Part shown: piece by piece, positions 1 through 9,599 of the stretch | Numbering within the stretch: position 1 is the stretch's first letter | Layout: each line of letters starts with the position of its first letter | Assembly (NCBI GenBank): GCA_038241115.1 | Contig: JBBRGA010000008.1 | Location: 1-45,729 of the forward strand | DNA from: JANYJJ01 sp038241115 | Lineage (GTDB): Bacteria > Pseudomonadota > Gammaproteobacteria > Burkholderiales > Burkholderiaceae_C | Reading direction: 5' to 3' | Length of the DNA: 45,729 bases | The notes under the pieces: generated by a model | What the model was told of the DNA's origin: nothing | The model's database searches: none | What the model saw: only the letters and a program-made list of their open reading frames with translations | Program-made: the position numbers and the translations under genes

Positions 1-549
1 CAGGTAAATCAACGCAATCAGCATCAACAGCGAACCGGCCAGCGTGTAGAGGAAAAACTTGAACGCTGCGTAAACCCGGTTCGGGCCGCCCCATATGCCG
101 ATGATGATGTACATCGGGATCAAAGTGGCTTCGAAAAACACGTAAAACAGCAAGCCGTCGAGCGACGAGAAGACACCCACCATGATGCCGGACAAGATCA
201 AAAACGCGCCCATGTACTGATTGACTCGATCGGTAATAACCTCCCATGCCGAAATCACCACAATGACCGTCGTGAACGACGTGAGCAGCACCAGCCACAC
301 TGAAATGCCGTCGACGCCCAAGCGGTAGCGCACATTGAAGCGCTCTATCCAGGCGAGGTTTTCCTGAAATTGCATAGACGCGGTAGTCGCATCGAAGCCT
401 GTGATGAGCGGCACGGTGAAGGCAAAGCTGACAGTTGCCGCCACCAGCGCGATCCAGCGCACGGTGTGCGCCTGATCATCGCGGCCCACAGCCAGCAGCA
501 GCATGCCCGACAGTATCGGCAGCCAGATGGCAACGCTCAACAAACCCAT
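1..549 (-). CDS. nuoM: NADH-quinone oxidoreductase subunit M, N-terminal part (cut by window edge)
   Basis: Antiporter-like proton-pumping membrane subunit of respiratory complex I. Reading the minus strand from the ATG at 549 gives 183 codons open to the window edge. The translation begins MGLLSVAIWLPILSG and later contains the family motifs RYRLGVDGISVWL and FYVFFEATLIPMYIIIG, whose glutamate is the conserved membrane acid of NuoM. Full NuoM is about 490 residues, so roughly the first third is present. It follows nuoL by 49 bp on the same strand, as in other complex I operons. The remainder of nuoM, and probably nuoN, lie left of the window. Confidence 0.95.
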   Translation of the reverse strand, partial: MGLLSVAIWLPILSGMLLLAVGRDDQAHTVRWIALVAATVSFAFTVPLITGFDATTASMQFQENLAWIERFNVRYRLGVDGISVWLVLLTSFTTVIVVISAWEVITDRVNQYMGAFLILSGIMVGVFSSLDGLLFYVFFEATLIPMYIIIGIWGGPNRVYAAFKFFLYTLAGSLLMLIALIYL

Positions 550-598
550 GTTCTTGTTCTCCGTACGTGACCCGTTGTCTTGCTGGGATGCATGCCCA

Positions 599-2644
599 TC
601 AGCGCCCCGTCAAAACGCCCAAGTAGGGCCACAACTGCCACGTCATCAACCCCATGACGCCCAAAATCATCACCAGCGCGTACCAATACAAATAGCCTGT
701 TTGAACGCGCCGCACCACCGCTGACACGCCGCCCACCAAGCGGGCCGATCCGTTCACCATCAGACCGTCGATCACGCCCACGTCACCGCCCTTCCAAAGG
801 CCCTGACCCAACTTGCGGGCACCTTTGGCGATCACGTGTTCGTTGAACCAGTCGAGGTAGTACTTGTTGTCGAGCAAGCGATAAACAAAACCGAAGCGCG
901 CTTGAATCGCCGTCGGAATCTCAGGTTTGACCATGTAAAACACATAGGCCATGAACACACCTGACAGGGCAAGCCAAAACGGCGGTGCAGTCAGACCGTG
1001 CAGGGCCATGGCGGCGGCACCGTGGAAATTTTTGGCAAGCTCTTCCATGGCTCCGTGGTGCACCGAGTCAACCACGATGGCATCTTTGAAGAAGTCACCA
1101 AACAACATGGGGCCCACAGTCATGAAGCCAATCACCACCGATGGCACGGCCAGCAGCAGCAGAGGCATGGTGACGACCCAGGATGACTCGCGCGGCGTAT
1201 GCACTTCGGCGTGGCCATGGTCGTCATGAGCGTCGTGCGATGAGTGCGCATCGTGCTCACCTGGAAAGGCTTTGTGGTGGAAGCGCTCTTTGCCGTGGAA
1301 CACCAAAAAGTACATGCGAAAGGAATAGAAAGCCGTCACGAACACGCCCGCCATCGCCGCAAAGTAGGCAAAACCAGCGCCCGCGATGTGCGTGGCGTGC
1401 AGCGCTTCGATGATGCTGTCCTTGCTGTAGAAGCCCGAGAAAAGCGGCGTGCCGATCAGCGCCAAGGAGCCCAGCAGCGCGGTGATCCAGGTGATGGGCA
1501 TGTACTTGCGCAGGCCGCCCATGTTGCGTATGTCCTGGTCGTGGTGCATGCCGATGATCACCGAGCCCGCGGCCAGGAAAAGCAGCGCTTTGAAAAAGGC
1601 GTGCGTCATCAAATGAAACACCGCCACCGAATAGGCAGATGCACCCAAAGCGACCGTCATGTAACCCAACTGGCTGAGCGTTGAGTACGCAACCACGCGC
1701 TTGATGTCGTTTTGAATGATGCCCAAAAAGCCCATGAACAACGCTGTGATGGAGCCGATCACCAAGATAAAGCTCAGCGCCGTGTCTGACAACTCGAAGA
1801 GCGGTGACATCCGCGCCACCATGAAGATGCCCGCCGTGACCATCGTGGCCGCGTGGATGAGCGCAGAGATGGGCGTGGGGCCTTCCATCGAATCAGGCAG
1901 CCATACATGCAGGGGGAACTGCGCGCTCTTGCCCATCGCGCCGATGAACAGGCATATGCAGGCCACAGTGACCAGCATCCAATCGGTGCCGGGCAACGTG
2001 AGCTTGGCCAACTCTGGGCCTTTGGCAAACACCTCGGTGTAGTTCAGGCTGCCGCCAAAAGCGACGATCAAACCAATGCCCAAGATGAAGCCGAAGTCAC
2101 CGACTCGGTTCACCAAAAACGCCTTCATGTTGGCGGCGATTGCGGTGGGTTTGCTGTAGTAAAAACCGATGAGCAAATAAGACACCAGGCCCACAGCTTC
2201 CCAACCAAAAAACAGTTGCAGCATGTTGTTGCTCATCACGAGCATCAGCATGGCGAATGTGAACAGCGAGATGTAGCTGAAGAAGCGTTGATAGCCGTCT
2301 TCGTGTTCCATGTAGCCGATGGTGTAGATGTGAACCATGAGCGACACGAAGGTCACCACGCACATCATCATGGCGGTGAGGCCGTCGACCAAAAAGCCGA
2401 TTTCCATCTTCAGCCCGCCCAGCACCATCCACTCATAAAGCGTGGCGTTGAAGCGGGCACCGTCGGTGACGACGGATTTCAAGGTCATGGCCGACAACAC
2501 GAACGCAACGAGCACACCCGATATGGCGGCAGTGTGTGTGGCCCGACGGCCAATTTTTTGGCCTAAAAACCCGGCAATCAGGCAGCCCAATAGGGGCGCG
2601 AGCGGCACTGCCAAAAGCGTGGTTTGTGAGAGTTGTGCGGACAT
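599..2644 (-). CDS. nuoL: NADH-quinone oxidoreductase subunit L
   Basis: Largest antiporter-like membrane subunit of complex I, 681 residues, with many hydrophobic helices. Family motifs include FFGWEAVGLVSYLLIGFYY (conserved glutamate), SAQFPLHVWLPDSMEGPTP and LIHAATMVTAGIFMVAR. The ATG at 2644 is preferred over a TTG two codons upstream. A histidine- and aspartate-rich segment lies at about residues 455-475 (for example HDAHSSHDAHDDHGHAEVH), probably in an exposed loop between helices. Similar His-rich loops occur in NuoL of related bacteria. It sits 54 bp after nuoK. Confidence 0.97.
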   Translation of the reverse strand: MSAQLSQTTLLAVPLAPLLGCLIAGFLGQKIGRRATHTAAISGVLVAFVLSAMTLKSVVTDGARFNATLYEWMVLGGLKMEIGFLVDGLTAMMMCVVTFVSLMVHIYTIGYMEHEDGYQRFFSYISLFTFAMLMLVMSNNMLQLFFGWEAVGLVSYLLIGFYYSKPTAIAANMKAFLVNRVGDFGFILGIGLIVAFGGSLNYTEVFAKGPELAKLTLPGTDWMLVTVACICLFIGAMGKSAQFPLHVWLPDSMEGPTPISALIHAATMVTAGIFMVARMSPLFELSDTALSFILVIGSITALFMGFLGIIQNDIKRVVAYSTLSQLGYMTVALGASAYSVAVFHLMTHAFFKALLFLAAGSVIIGMHHDQDIRNMGGLRKYMPITWITALLGSLALIGTPLFSGFYSKDSIIEALHATHIAGAGFAYFAAMAGVFVTAFYSFRMYFLVFHGKERFHHKAFPGEHDAHSSHDAHDDHGHAEVHTPRESSWVVTMPLLLLAVPSVVIGFMTVGPMLFGDFFKDAIVVDSVHHGAMEELAKNFHGAAAMALHGLTAPPFWLALSGVFMAYVFYMVKPEIPTAIQARFGFVYRLLDNKYYLDWFNEHVIAKGARKLGQGLWKGGDVGVIDGLMVNGSARLVGGVSAVVRRVQTGYLYWYALVMILGVMGLMTWQLWPYLGVLTGR

Positions 2645-2704
2645 GGTCAAAGACAGTGCGTGGGTGCGTCGGAGCTTTACGGGCGATGTGAGAGGACGCT
2701 GTGG

Positions 2705-3031
2705 TCAGCCCTTCAGGGCGTCCAACTCGTCCACATTGATCGAAGCACGGTTACGAAACAGCACCACCAAAATTGCCAAACCGATGGCCGATTCGGCCGC
2801 CGCCACGGTGAGGATGAAGAACACAAACACTTGGCCCGCCATGTCGCCGAGATAGTGCGAAATAGCGACGAAGTTCATATTTACCGCCAGCAACATCAAC
2901 TCGATCGCCATCAATAGCACGATGAGGTTTTTGCGGTTCAGGAAAATGCCGATTACAGCAAGCGCAAACAAAATGGAACCCAGCGATAAAAAGTGCCCGA
3001 GTGTGATGGGGCCAAGACTCAGAGCGTTCAT
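2705..3031 (-). CDS. nuoK: NADH-quinone oxidoreductase subunit K
   Basis: Small three-helix membrane subunit of complex I in the proton-translocating arm, 108 residues against the usual 101-102; the extra residues are at the N-terminus. The conserved segment NRKNLIVLLMAIELMLLAVN carries the essential buried glutamate, and a second glutamate lies in AAAESAIGLAILV. Its ATG overlaps the stop codon of nuoJ (ATGA), which implies translational coupling. Confidence 0.97.
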   Translation of the reverse strand: MNALSLGPITLGHFLSLGSILFALAVIGIFLNRKNLIVLLMAIELMLLAVNMNFVAISHYLGDMAGQVFVFFILTVAAAESAIGLAILVVLFRNRASINVDELDALKG

Positions 3032-3699
3032 GCTTTGGCTCCGCCGGGCTTGCTCGATGCGTGTTCGGCCGCAACTGCTACTGCGGTTGCATAGGGCAAC
3101 GATTCCACCGTGGGCGCCATCTTGACCAAGCGAACGCGGTCGGCGGCCCGAACTTTGACCTGATCGGCGGGGTTCACGTACTTCGAATCTTTGCGCTTGC
3201 GCAAAGTTAGCGCGATGGCCGCAATGATCGCCACCAGCAGCAGCACGGCCGCCAATTGCAGAGGGTATAAATACTTGGAGTAGATCTCGATGCCGAGCAT
3301 CTTGGTGTTGCCCAACTTGAGCGCAGCAGCGTCGGCCACGGGCGCATCACGCAGGCGAAAACCACCCAACAGCACCGCTGACATTTCCAGCGCAATGATT
3401 ACGCCGACCAAACCTGCAAGTGGGAAGTGCTTCCAAAAGTCTTCGCGCAGTCCGTCGACGTTGATGTCAAGCATCATCACGACAAACAGGAAAAGCACCA
3501 TCACCGCGCCAACGTAAACGAGCACCAGAGAGATAGCCAAGAACTCTGCGCTGAGCAAAATCCAAATGCAAGAAGCCGAGAAAAATGCCAACACCAAGTA
3601 CAGCGCAGCGTAAACCGGGGTGCGAGCGGTGATGACGCGAAACGCGGCAAACAACAGCACTGCAGAGAAAGAGTAGAAGAGCGCGGTGGTCGTGTTCAT
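3028..3699 (-). CDS. nuoJ: NADH-quinone oxidoreductase subunit J
   Basis: Membrane subunit of complex I, 223 residues. The N-terminal part shows several helices with the NuoJ signature around SASCIWILLSAEFLAISLVL and VYVGAVMVLFLFVVMML. After the last helix (about residue 165) there is a basic, polar C-terminal tail. The ATG at 3699 follows nuoI by a 79-bp gap, one of the longer gaps in this operon, with no gene or clear terminator in it. The stop overlaps the nuoK start. Confidence 0.96.
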   Translation of the reverse strand: MNTTTALFYSFSAVLLFAAFRVITARTPVYAALYLVLAFFSASCIWILLSAEFLAISLVLVYVGAVMVLFLFVVMMLDINVDGLREDFWKHFPLAGLVGVIIALEMSAVLLGGFRLRDAPVADAAALKLGNTKMLGIEIYSKYLYPLQLAAVLLLVAIIAAIALTLRKRKDSKYVNPADQVKVRAADRVRLVKMAPTVESLPYATAVAVAAEHASSKPGGAKA

Positions 3700-3778
3700 A
3701 GAATTTTGAGACGCCAGGCCGACAAGCCGGTTCGATCAAGCGAACGGGCCAACCGGAAGTGAGCCTGAAACCACGGGC

Positions 3779-4276
3779 TCAACGGTAGCGGGCGTCGGCC
3801 TCCTTGCTGGCGGAGATTTCTTTTTCGTATCGATCGCCGACGGCGAGCAGCATGTCTTTGGTGAAATAAAGGTCACCGCGCTTTTCGCCGTGGTACTCAA
3901 AAATGTGGGTTTCAACGATGGAGTCGACCGGGCAACTTTCCTCGCAGAAACCGCAGAAGATGCATTTGGTCAAGTCGATGTCGTAACGCGTGGTGCGGCG
4001 CGAACCATCGTCTCGAACTTCCGATTCAATCGTGATGGCCATGGCAGGGCACACCGCCTCGCAGAGCTTGCAGGCGATGCAACGCTCTTCGCCGTTGTCG
4101 TAGCGACGCAGGGCATGCAGGCCACGAAAGCGCGGGCTTTGTGGTGTTTTTTCTTCAGGGAATTGCACCGTGATTTTTCGCGACCAAAAGTGACGCCCAG
4201 TCAGCGCCATGCCCTTCAGCAACTCCAGCAGCAAAAAGCTGGAGAACACATTCTTGATAGAAGCGACAGCCGTCAT
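3779..4276 (-). CDS. nuoI: NADH-quinone oxidoreductase subunit I (2 x 4Fe-4S)
   Basis: Iron-sulfur subunit of the peripheral arm of complex I that passes electrons through clusters N6a and N6b toward NuoB. It has 165 residues. Two ferredoxin-type cysteine motifs are visible: CIACKLCEAVCP and CIFCGFCEESCP. The start is the ATG at 4276 (MTAVASIKNVFSSF). The reading frame is open further upstream, but that part is antisense-like and runs into nuoH, so the longer version is rejected. The gene begins 11 bp after the nuoH stop. Confidence 0.97.
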   Translation of the reverse strand: MTAVASIKNVFSSFLLLELLKGMALTGRHFWSRKITVQFPEEKTPQSPRFRGLHALRRYDNGEERCIACKLCEAVCPAMAITIESEVRDDGSRRTTRYDIDLTKCIFCGFCEESCPVDSIVETHIFEYHGEKRGDLYFTKDMLLAVGDRYEKEISASKEADARYR

Positions 4277-4287
4277 GTTCAGTCCCT

Positions 4288-5358
4288 TCAACCCAAATTC
4301 CAAATGTTCCATGGCGACTGTATCCACAGCCCCACGACCACCAGCCACACCAAGGTGACGGGGATGAAAATCTTCCAGCCCAAGCGCATGATCTGGTCGT
4401 AGCGAAAGCGCGGAAAGCTGGCGCGCACCCACAAGAAGACCGTCACCACCATGAAGGTCTTGATGGCCATCCAGATCCAACCGGGAATCCAGTTGAAGGG
4501 CGCAATATCAAACGGTGAAAGCCAGCCGCCGAGGAACATCACTACGGCCAGCGTCGAAATGAGAATCATGTTGGCGTATTCAGCCAAGAAGAACATGGCA
4601 AACGCCATGCCTGAATATTCGACCATGTGACCGGCGACGATTTCAGATTCGCCCTCGACCACGTCAAACGGATGGCGGTTGGTCTCAGCCAGACCCGAAA
4701 TGAAATACACCACGAAGATGGGAAACAGCGGCAGCCAATTCCACGACAACAGGCTCAGGCCCATGCTGGCGAACTGGCCCTTGTCTTGGCCCAACACGAT
4801 GTCAGTCATGTTCAAACTGCCAGTGACCATAAGCACCACCACCAGCGCGAAACCGATGGCAATCTCGTAACTCACCATTTGCGCAGAGGCGCGAAGCGCC
4901 CCCAAAAAGGCGTACTTGGAGTTGGACGCCCAACCGGCAATGATGACGCCGTAGACCTCCAGCGAAGTAATGGCCATCACGAAAAGCAAGCCCGCGCTGA
5001 TGTTGGCCAGCACGACCTCAGGGCCGAAAGGGATCACTGCCCATGCGGCCAGTGCCGGCATGATGGTCATCACAGGGCCAAGAAAAAACAGGGCCTTGTT
5101 GGCTGCAGTGGGGACGATGATTTCTTTGAAAATCAACTTCACTGCGTCAGCAATCGGTTGCAACAAACCCAAAGGTCCGACGCGGTTAGGACCGGGCCTG
5201 ATTTGCGTTCTGGCAATTGCTTTGCGTTCCCACAAAGTGAGGTAAGCCACACACAACATCAACGGGATGATGAGGGCCACGATCTTGGCCAGCGTCCAAA
5301 CGACAGGCCATGCGCCGCCCAGCAGTGAGCTGCCAAAGGTAGTGAAGTCAGCCAGCAT
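4288..5358 (-). CDS. nuoH: NADH-quinone oxidoreductase subunit H
   Basis: Membrane subunit at the quinone-binding junction of complex I, 356 residues and about eight helices. Family blocks seen include TLWERKAIARTQIRPGPNRV, NRHPFDVVEGESEIVAGHMV and EYSGMAFAMFFLAEY. I choose the ATG at 5358 (MLADFTTFGSSLL). A TTG six codons upstream would overlap the end of nuoG; the ATG lies just after a GAGAAAG stretch that can serve as ribosome binding site inside the nuoG end. Confidence 0.97.
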   Translation of the reverse strand: MLADFTTFGSSLLGGAWPVVWTLAKIVALIIPLMLCVAYLTLWERKAIARTQIRPGPNRVGPLGLLQPIADAVKLIFKEIIVPTAANKALFFLGPVMTIMPALAAWAVIPFGPEVVLANISAGLLFVMAITSLEVYGVIIAGWASNSKYAFLGALRASAQMVSYEIAIGFALVVVLMVTGSLNMTDIVLGQDKGQFASMGLSLLSWNWLPLFPIFVVYFISGLAETNRHPFDVVEGESEIVAGHMVEYSGMAFAMFFLAEYANMILISTLAVVMFLGGWLSPFDIAPFNWIPGWIWMAIKTFMVVTVFLWVRASFPRFRYDQIMRLGWKIFIPVTLVWLVVVGLWIQSPWNIWNLG

Positions 5359-5362
5359 CGAC

Positions 5363-7684
5363 TCAGACTTTCTCAACCGTCAAGGTGCCGAACATCGGAC
5401 CCAACGATGAGCTCGCAACGTGTCCTGCAGGTACCCGCACAGCGGTGGGCGCCAAGCTGGCATCGAGCTTGACGGGCAAAGTGGCCTGCGCTTCAATTTG
5501 CTTGACCCGAACCAAATCACCTGCGCTCAAGCCGAGCTCTGACCACACGGCAGAGGACACCGATACAGCCAAACCAGCCGCATCGGCGGTGTGCTGCAGT
5601 CCCGCAGCCCGGCGCACTAAAGCATCGGTTGCGTAGATGGGCACATCGGCGATGCGCTCTAGGCCGCTTGGCGGCAAAACCAATTCGACGGCTGCTGCGC
5701 TCGTGTTGTTCAAGCGCGATGTCAATGTCGACACATCTCCCAACGCCTCGGTGCGCACATCTTCCGATGTTTCAAAATTGAAACCCGCAATGCCCAACAT
5801 GTTGCCCAGCACCCGCAGCGCCTTCCAGGCGGGTCGGGTGTCGCCCAAAGGTTTCACCACGCCGTGAAAACTTTGAATGCGACCTTCAGCGTTGACGAAG
5901 GTGCCGGAGGTTTCGGTGAACGGCGCAATTGGCAGCAGCACATCGGCACAGTCGAGCGCGGCAGTTTTGAACGACGTGAGCGCGACCACCATCTTGGCCG
6001 ACGCCAAGGCACTTATCGCTGCACTCGGATTGGCGGCATCAAAAGCAGGCTCGACATTCATCAACACGCAAGCCTTCAGCGCACCACCCAACATCTGACC
6101 GGCGTTTAAGCCGCTCGCTGAAGGAACGGCATTCACCAATTGCGCTCCGACGGTGTTAGCGGCTTCAGTGAGGTAGCCGGCGCTGGCACCGGTTGCGGCG
6201 GCGATCCAGTTGGCGAGCGCCAGCAATTGGCTGGCCTGTGGGTGTTGAGCGGCTGCATTGCCGAGCAAGACGGCTTTGCGCTCGCCCGTCAGCATGGACG
6301 CTGCGATGTCCTTGGCGGCCTGCGTTGGCGCGATCTCTACGGGTGACTTGACGTCTGTGGCCGCAGCGATCGCTGCGGCGATTTCCGCCAGCGAGGCCAG
6401 CCACGCACTCGGCGCTGCCGTGATGCCCGCCGACATCGTCATCAACCAATCGTCGTGCGCGGCGTTCAGGCTGTGTACCTTGGCGCCCTTCTTGGTCGCT
6501 TGGCGTATGCGCTGCGCGAACAGCGGATGGTCTTTGCGCAAGAAAGAGCCCACCACCAAAACGCGCTGCAAGCTCGACAGTGACGCGATGGACCTGCCCA
6601 GCCAGCGCGCCGTTCCGATTTCAACGGGTGCCGAAAAATCGGCATGGCGGGCGCGGAAGTCAATGTTGTCGCTGCCCAAACCGCGCACGATCTTGGCGAG
6701 CAAATGAAGCTCTTCGGTGGTGCTGTGGGCGGAGCCCAATGCGCCGATGCTGTGGGCACCAAATTCGGTTTTGATTTGAGTCAGGCTACGGGCCACGTAC
6801 TCGAGCGCGGTAGTCCAGTCGGTGGTTTTCCACTCACCGCCTTGCTTGACCATGGGTTCAGTCAAGCGCTCGTCGCTGTTGACTGCCTCGTAGGAAAATC
6901 GGTCGCGGTCAGCGATCCAGCATTCATTGACTTCTTCGTTTTCCAAGGGCACTACACGCATGACCTTGTTGTTCTTCACTTGAATAATCAGATTGGCACC
7001 AGTGCTGTCGTGCGGACTGATCGATTTGCGGCGCGACAACTCCCAGGTGCGGGCGCTATAGCGGAAAGGCTTGCTGGTGAGCGCGCCCACTGGGCAAATG
7101 TCGATCATGTTTCCCGACAGCTCGGAGTCGATGGTTTCACCGACAACGGTGGTGATTTCCGAATGCTCACCGCGGTGAATCATGCCCAACTCCATCACCC
7201 CCGCCACCTCTTGGCCAAACCGCACGCAGCGAGTGCAGTGGATGCATCGGCTCATTTCCTGCATGGAGATCAGAGGTCCCACGTCTTTGTGATACACGAC
7301 GCGCTTTTCTTCGGTGTAGCGCGAAGTAGAGCCGCCGTAGCCGACCGCCAAGTCTTGCAATTGGCACTCGCCGCCTTGGTCGCAAATAGGGCAGTCCAAA
7401 GGGTGATTGATGAGTAAAAACTCCATCACGCTTTGCTGAGCCTTCAGGGCTTTGTCGCTCTTGGTGCGAACAATCATGCCCTGCGTCACGGGCGTGGCAC
7501 AGGCCGGCATCGGCTTAGGCGCTTTTTCGACGTCGACCAGACACATACGGCAATTCGCCGCGATGCTCAACTTCTTGTGATAACAAAAATGCGGAATGTA
7601 TGTGCCCGCCTGGTCAGCCGCGTGCATGACCATGCTGCCTTCTGCAACCTCTACTTTTTGCCCGTCGAGTTGGATTTCAATCAT
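5363..7684 (-). CDS. nuoG: NADH-quinone oxidoreductase subunit G
   Basis: Large iron-sulfur subunit of complex I, 773 residues. Ligands are visible for a 2Fe-2S cluster (C34, C45, C48, C62), for the His-ligated 4Fe-4S cluster N5 (H94, C98, C101, C107) and for a further 4Fe-4S cluster (C147, C150, C153, C197). The rest is a molybdopterin-oxidoreductase-like fold without catalytic function, alanine-rich toward the C-terminus. The ATG at 7684 (MIEIQLDGQKVEV) matches the family start; 26 codons open further upstream are rejected because they run into the intergenic gap and the nuoF end. Confidence 0.97.
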   Translation of the reverse strand: MIEIQLDGQKVEVAEGSMVMHAADQAGTYIPHFCYHKKLSIAANCRMCLVDVEKAPKPMPACATPVTQGMIVRTKSDKALKAQQSVMEFLLINHPLDCPICDQGGECQLQDLAVGYGGSTSRYTEEKRVVYHKDVGPLISMQEMSRCIHCTRCVRFGQEVAGVMELGMIHRGEHSEITTVVGETIDSELSGNMIDICPVGALTSKPFRYSARTWELSRRKSISPHDSTGANLIIQVKNNKVMRVVPLENEEVNECWIADRDRFSYEAVNSDERLTEPMVKQGGEWKTTDWTTALEYVARSLTQIKTEFGAHSIGALGSAHSTTEELHLLAKIVRGLGSDNIDFRARHADFSAPVEIGTARWLGRSIASLSSLQRVLVVGSFLRKDHPLFAQRIRQATKKGAKVHSLNAAHDDWLMTMSAGITAAPSAWLASLAEIAAAIAAATDVKSPVEIAPTQAAKDIAASMLTGERKAVLLGNAAAQHPQASQLLALANWIAAATGASAGYLTEAANTVGAQLVNAVPSASGLNAGQMLGGALKACVLMNVEPAFDAANPSAAISALASAKMVVALTSFKTAALDCADVLLPIAPFTETSGTFVNAEGRIQSFHGVVKPLGDTRPAWKALRVLGNMLGIAGFNFETSEDVRTEALGDVSTLTSRLNNTSAAAVELVLPPSGLERIADVPIYATDALVRRAAGLQHTADAAGLAVSVSSAVWSELGLSAGDLVRVKQIEAQATLPVKLDASLAPTAVRVPAGHVASSSLGPMFGTLTVEKV

Positions 7685-7706
7685 GGGTTTGCGTGTGCGG
7701 AAGGAA

Positions 7707-9050
7707 TTAGACGTAGGCCGGAACGACGCAGGTTTTATGTTGCACGTGATGCACAAACTCATCGCGGAAGTGCTTGATCATCGCGCGGACTGGCATGGCG
7801 GCCGCGTCACCCAAAGCGCAAATCGTGCGCCCCTGAATGTTGTCCGCCACCGAGTTGAGCAGGTCGATGTCTTCCATGCGACCTTGCCCGTGCTCAATGC
7901 GGTGCACCATGCGGTGCAACCAACCGGTGCCTTCGCGACAAGGGGTGCATTGGCCGCAACTTTCGTGGCTGTAAAAGTAGCTCAAGCGCAGCAGGCTTTT
8001 CACCATGCAACGCGAATCGTCGATCACGATCACGGCGCCTGAACCCAACATCGAGCCCGCTTTGGCGATGCTGTCGTAATCCATGGTCACGTCCATCATG
8101 GTGGCTGCCGGCAGGATGGGCGCGGATGAACCTCCAGGAATTACCGCCTTGAGCGTTCTGCCCTGACGGACGCCCCCGGCTAACTCCAACAACACCGGGA
8201 ACGGCGTGCCCAGCGGGACTTCAAAGTTGCCCGGCTTTTCGACATCGCCCGAGACCGAATAAATCTTGGTGCCGCCGTTGTTGGGTTTGCCAATCTCGAG
8301 GTAAGGCGCACCGCCGTTGCGAATAATCCAGGGCACCGCCGCAAAGGTTTCGGTGTTGTTGATGGTGGTGGGCTTGCCGTACAAACCGTAGCTCGCGGGA
8401 AATGGTGGCTTGTAGCGAGGTTGACCTTTTTTGCCTTCTAAAGATTCGAGCAAAGCCGTTTCTTCACCGCAAATGTAGGCCCCGAAGCCATGCGCCGCAT
8501 GCAGTTGGAAGTTGAAGGCCGAGCCCATTAATTTGTCGCCGAGAAAACCAGCGGAGCGGGCTTCTTCGAGCGCTGCTTCGAATCGCTCATAGGCGTCAAA
8601 AATTTCGCCGTGGATGTAGTTGTAGCCCACGCTGATGCCCATGGCGTACGCGGCAATGGCCATGCCTTCAATCACGATGTGCGGGTTGAACATCAAGATG
8701 TCGCGGTCTTTGCAAGTACCAGGTTCGCCTTCGTCTGAATTGCAGACCAAGTACTTTGCGCCGGGGTACATGCGCGGCATGAAGCTCCACTTCAAGCCGG
8801 TCGGGAAACCGGCACCACCGCGGCCGCGAAGACCCGAGGCCTTCACTTCGGCAACTACCTGTTCAGGCGTCATGACCTCGCCGCCGTCCGCACCCAAAAT
8901 CTTGCGCAAGGCCTGGTAACCACCGCGCGCCACATAGTCTTGCAAGCGCCAGTTCCGGCCGTTCAAGTCAGCATAAATTTGCGGCTTGATGTGCCGGCCG
9001 TGGAAGCAGCTCAAGCTGCCATCGGTTTGGAATTGAGACAGGTCAAGCAT
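7707..9050 (-). CDS. nuoF: NADH-quinone oxidoreductase subunit F (NADH- and FMN-binding)
   Basis: Subunit of the electron input module of complex I that binds NADH, FMN and 4Fe-4S cluster N3. It has 447 residues. Motifs: GLRGRGGAGFPTGLKW for FMN/NADH binding, NSDEGEPGTCKDR, and the cluster motif ESCGQCTPCREG. Its ATG overlaps the end of nuoE by 8 bp, so the two are probably translated together. Confidence 0.98.
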   Translation of the reverse strand: MLDLSQFQTDGSLSCFHGRHIKPQIYADLNGRNWRLQDYVARGGYQALRKILGADGGEVMTPEQVVAEVKASGLRGRGGAGFPTGLKWSFMPRMYPGAKYLVCNSDEGEPGTCKDRDILMFNPHIVIEGMAIAAYAMGISVGYNYIHGEIFDAYERFEAALEEARSAGFLGDKLMGSAFNFQLHAAHGFGAYICGEETALLESLEGKKGQPRYKPPFPASYGLYGKPTTINNTETFAAVPWIIRNGGAPYLEIGKPNNGGTKIYSVSGDVEKPGNFEVPLGTPFPVLLELAGGVRQGRTLKAVIPGGSSAPILPAATMMDVTMDYDSIAKAGSMLGSGAVIVIDDSRCMVKSLLRLSYFYSHESCGQCTPCREGTGWLHRMVHRIEHGQGRMEDIDLLNSVADNIQGRTICALGDAAAMPVRAMIKHFRDEFVHHVQHKTCVVPAYV

Positions 9051-9591
9051 GGTGTTTGCTCTCAGCGCGGGGCTGAACTTCAGGCTGTTTTTGAATCAAC
9101 TCGATCAGGTCGTCGAGCCTGTCGGGCGTCATGTAACTGCACATTTGGCGATCGTTTACCAGCAGCACAGGCGCGTCGGCGCAAGCGCCGAGGCATTCGC
9201 TTTTTTGCACGGTGAAGCGGCCGTCGACGGTCGTACCGCCCTCTTCCACACCCAAGCGTTTGCAAAGGTAGACCAAGGCAGACTCGCCGTTGCGCAACTG
9301 GCACGGTAAATTGGTACACACATTCAACTTGAACTGACCCAGCGGACGCTGGTTGTACATGTTGTAGAAGGTGGTGACTTCGTGAACGGCGATGGGCGGC
9401 ATCCCCAAATACGTCGCCACCAGTTGCTCGCTTTCAGCTGACACATACCCCTGTTCTTGCTGGATTATGGCCAAGCAAGCCATCACCGCCGACTGCGCTT
9501 GGTCGTTGGGGTACTTTGCTACTTCAAACGCAAAACGCTCGAGCGTGGTTTCTGAAAAACCGGCGGAAGGAGTTGCTCTCGCCCCTGTCAT
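9043..9591 (-). CDS. nuoE: NADH-quinone oxidoreductase subunit E
   Basis: Thioredoxin-fold 2Fe-2S subunit (cluster N1a) of the complex I input module, 182 residues. The four cluster cysteines are in VCTNLPCQLR and KSECLGACADAPV. The ATG at 9591 (MTGARATPSAGFSE) is taken as start; a GTG and a TTG lie within the four preceding codons, overlapping the nuoD stop, so the exact start is uncertain by a few residues. Confidence 0.95.
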   Translation of the reverse strand: MTGARATPSAGFSETTLERFAFEVAKYPNDQAQSAVMACLAIIQQEQGYVSAESEQLVATYLGMPPIAVHEVTTFYNMYNQRPLGQFKLNVCTNLPCQLRNGESALVYLCKRLGVEEGGTTVDGRFTVQKSECLGACADAPVLLVNDRQMCSYMTPDRLDDLIELIQKQPEVQPRAESKHHA

Positions 9592-9599
9592 CACGGCAC

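Noticed and set aside
4277..4480. Possible N-terminal extension of nuoI
   Set aside because: The frame lies within nuoH sequence and the residues are not NuoI-like; the ATG at 4276 matches the family.
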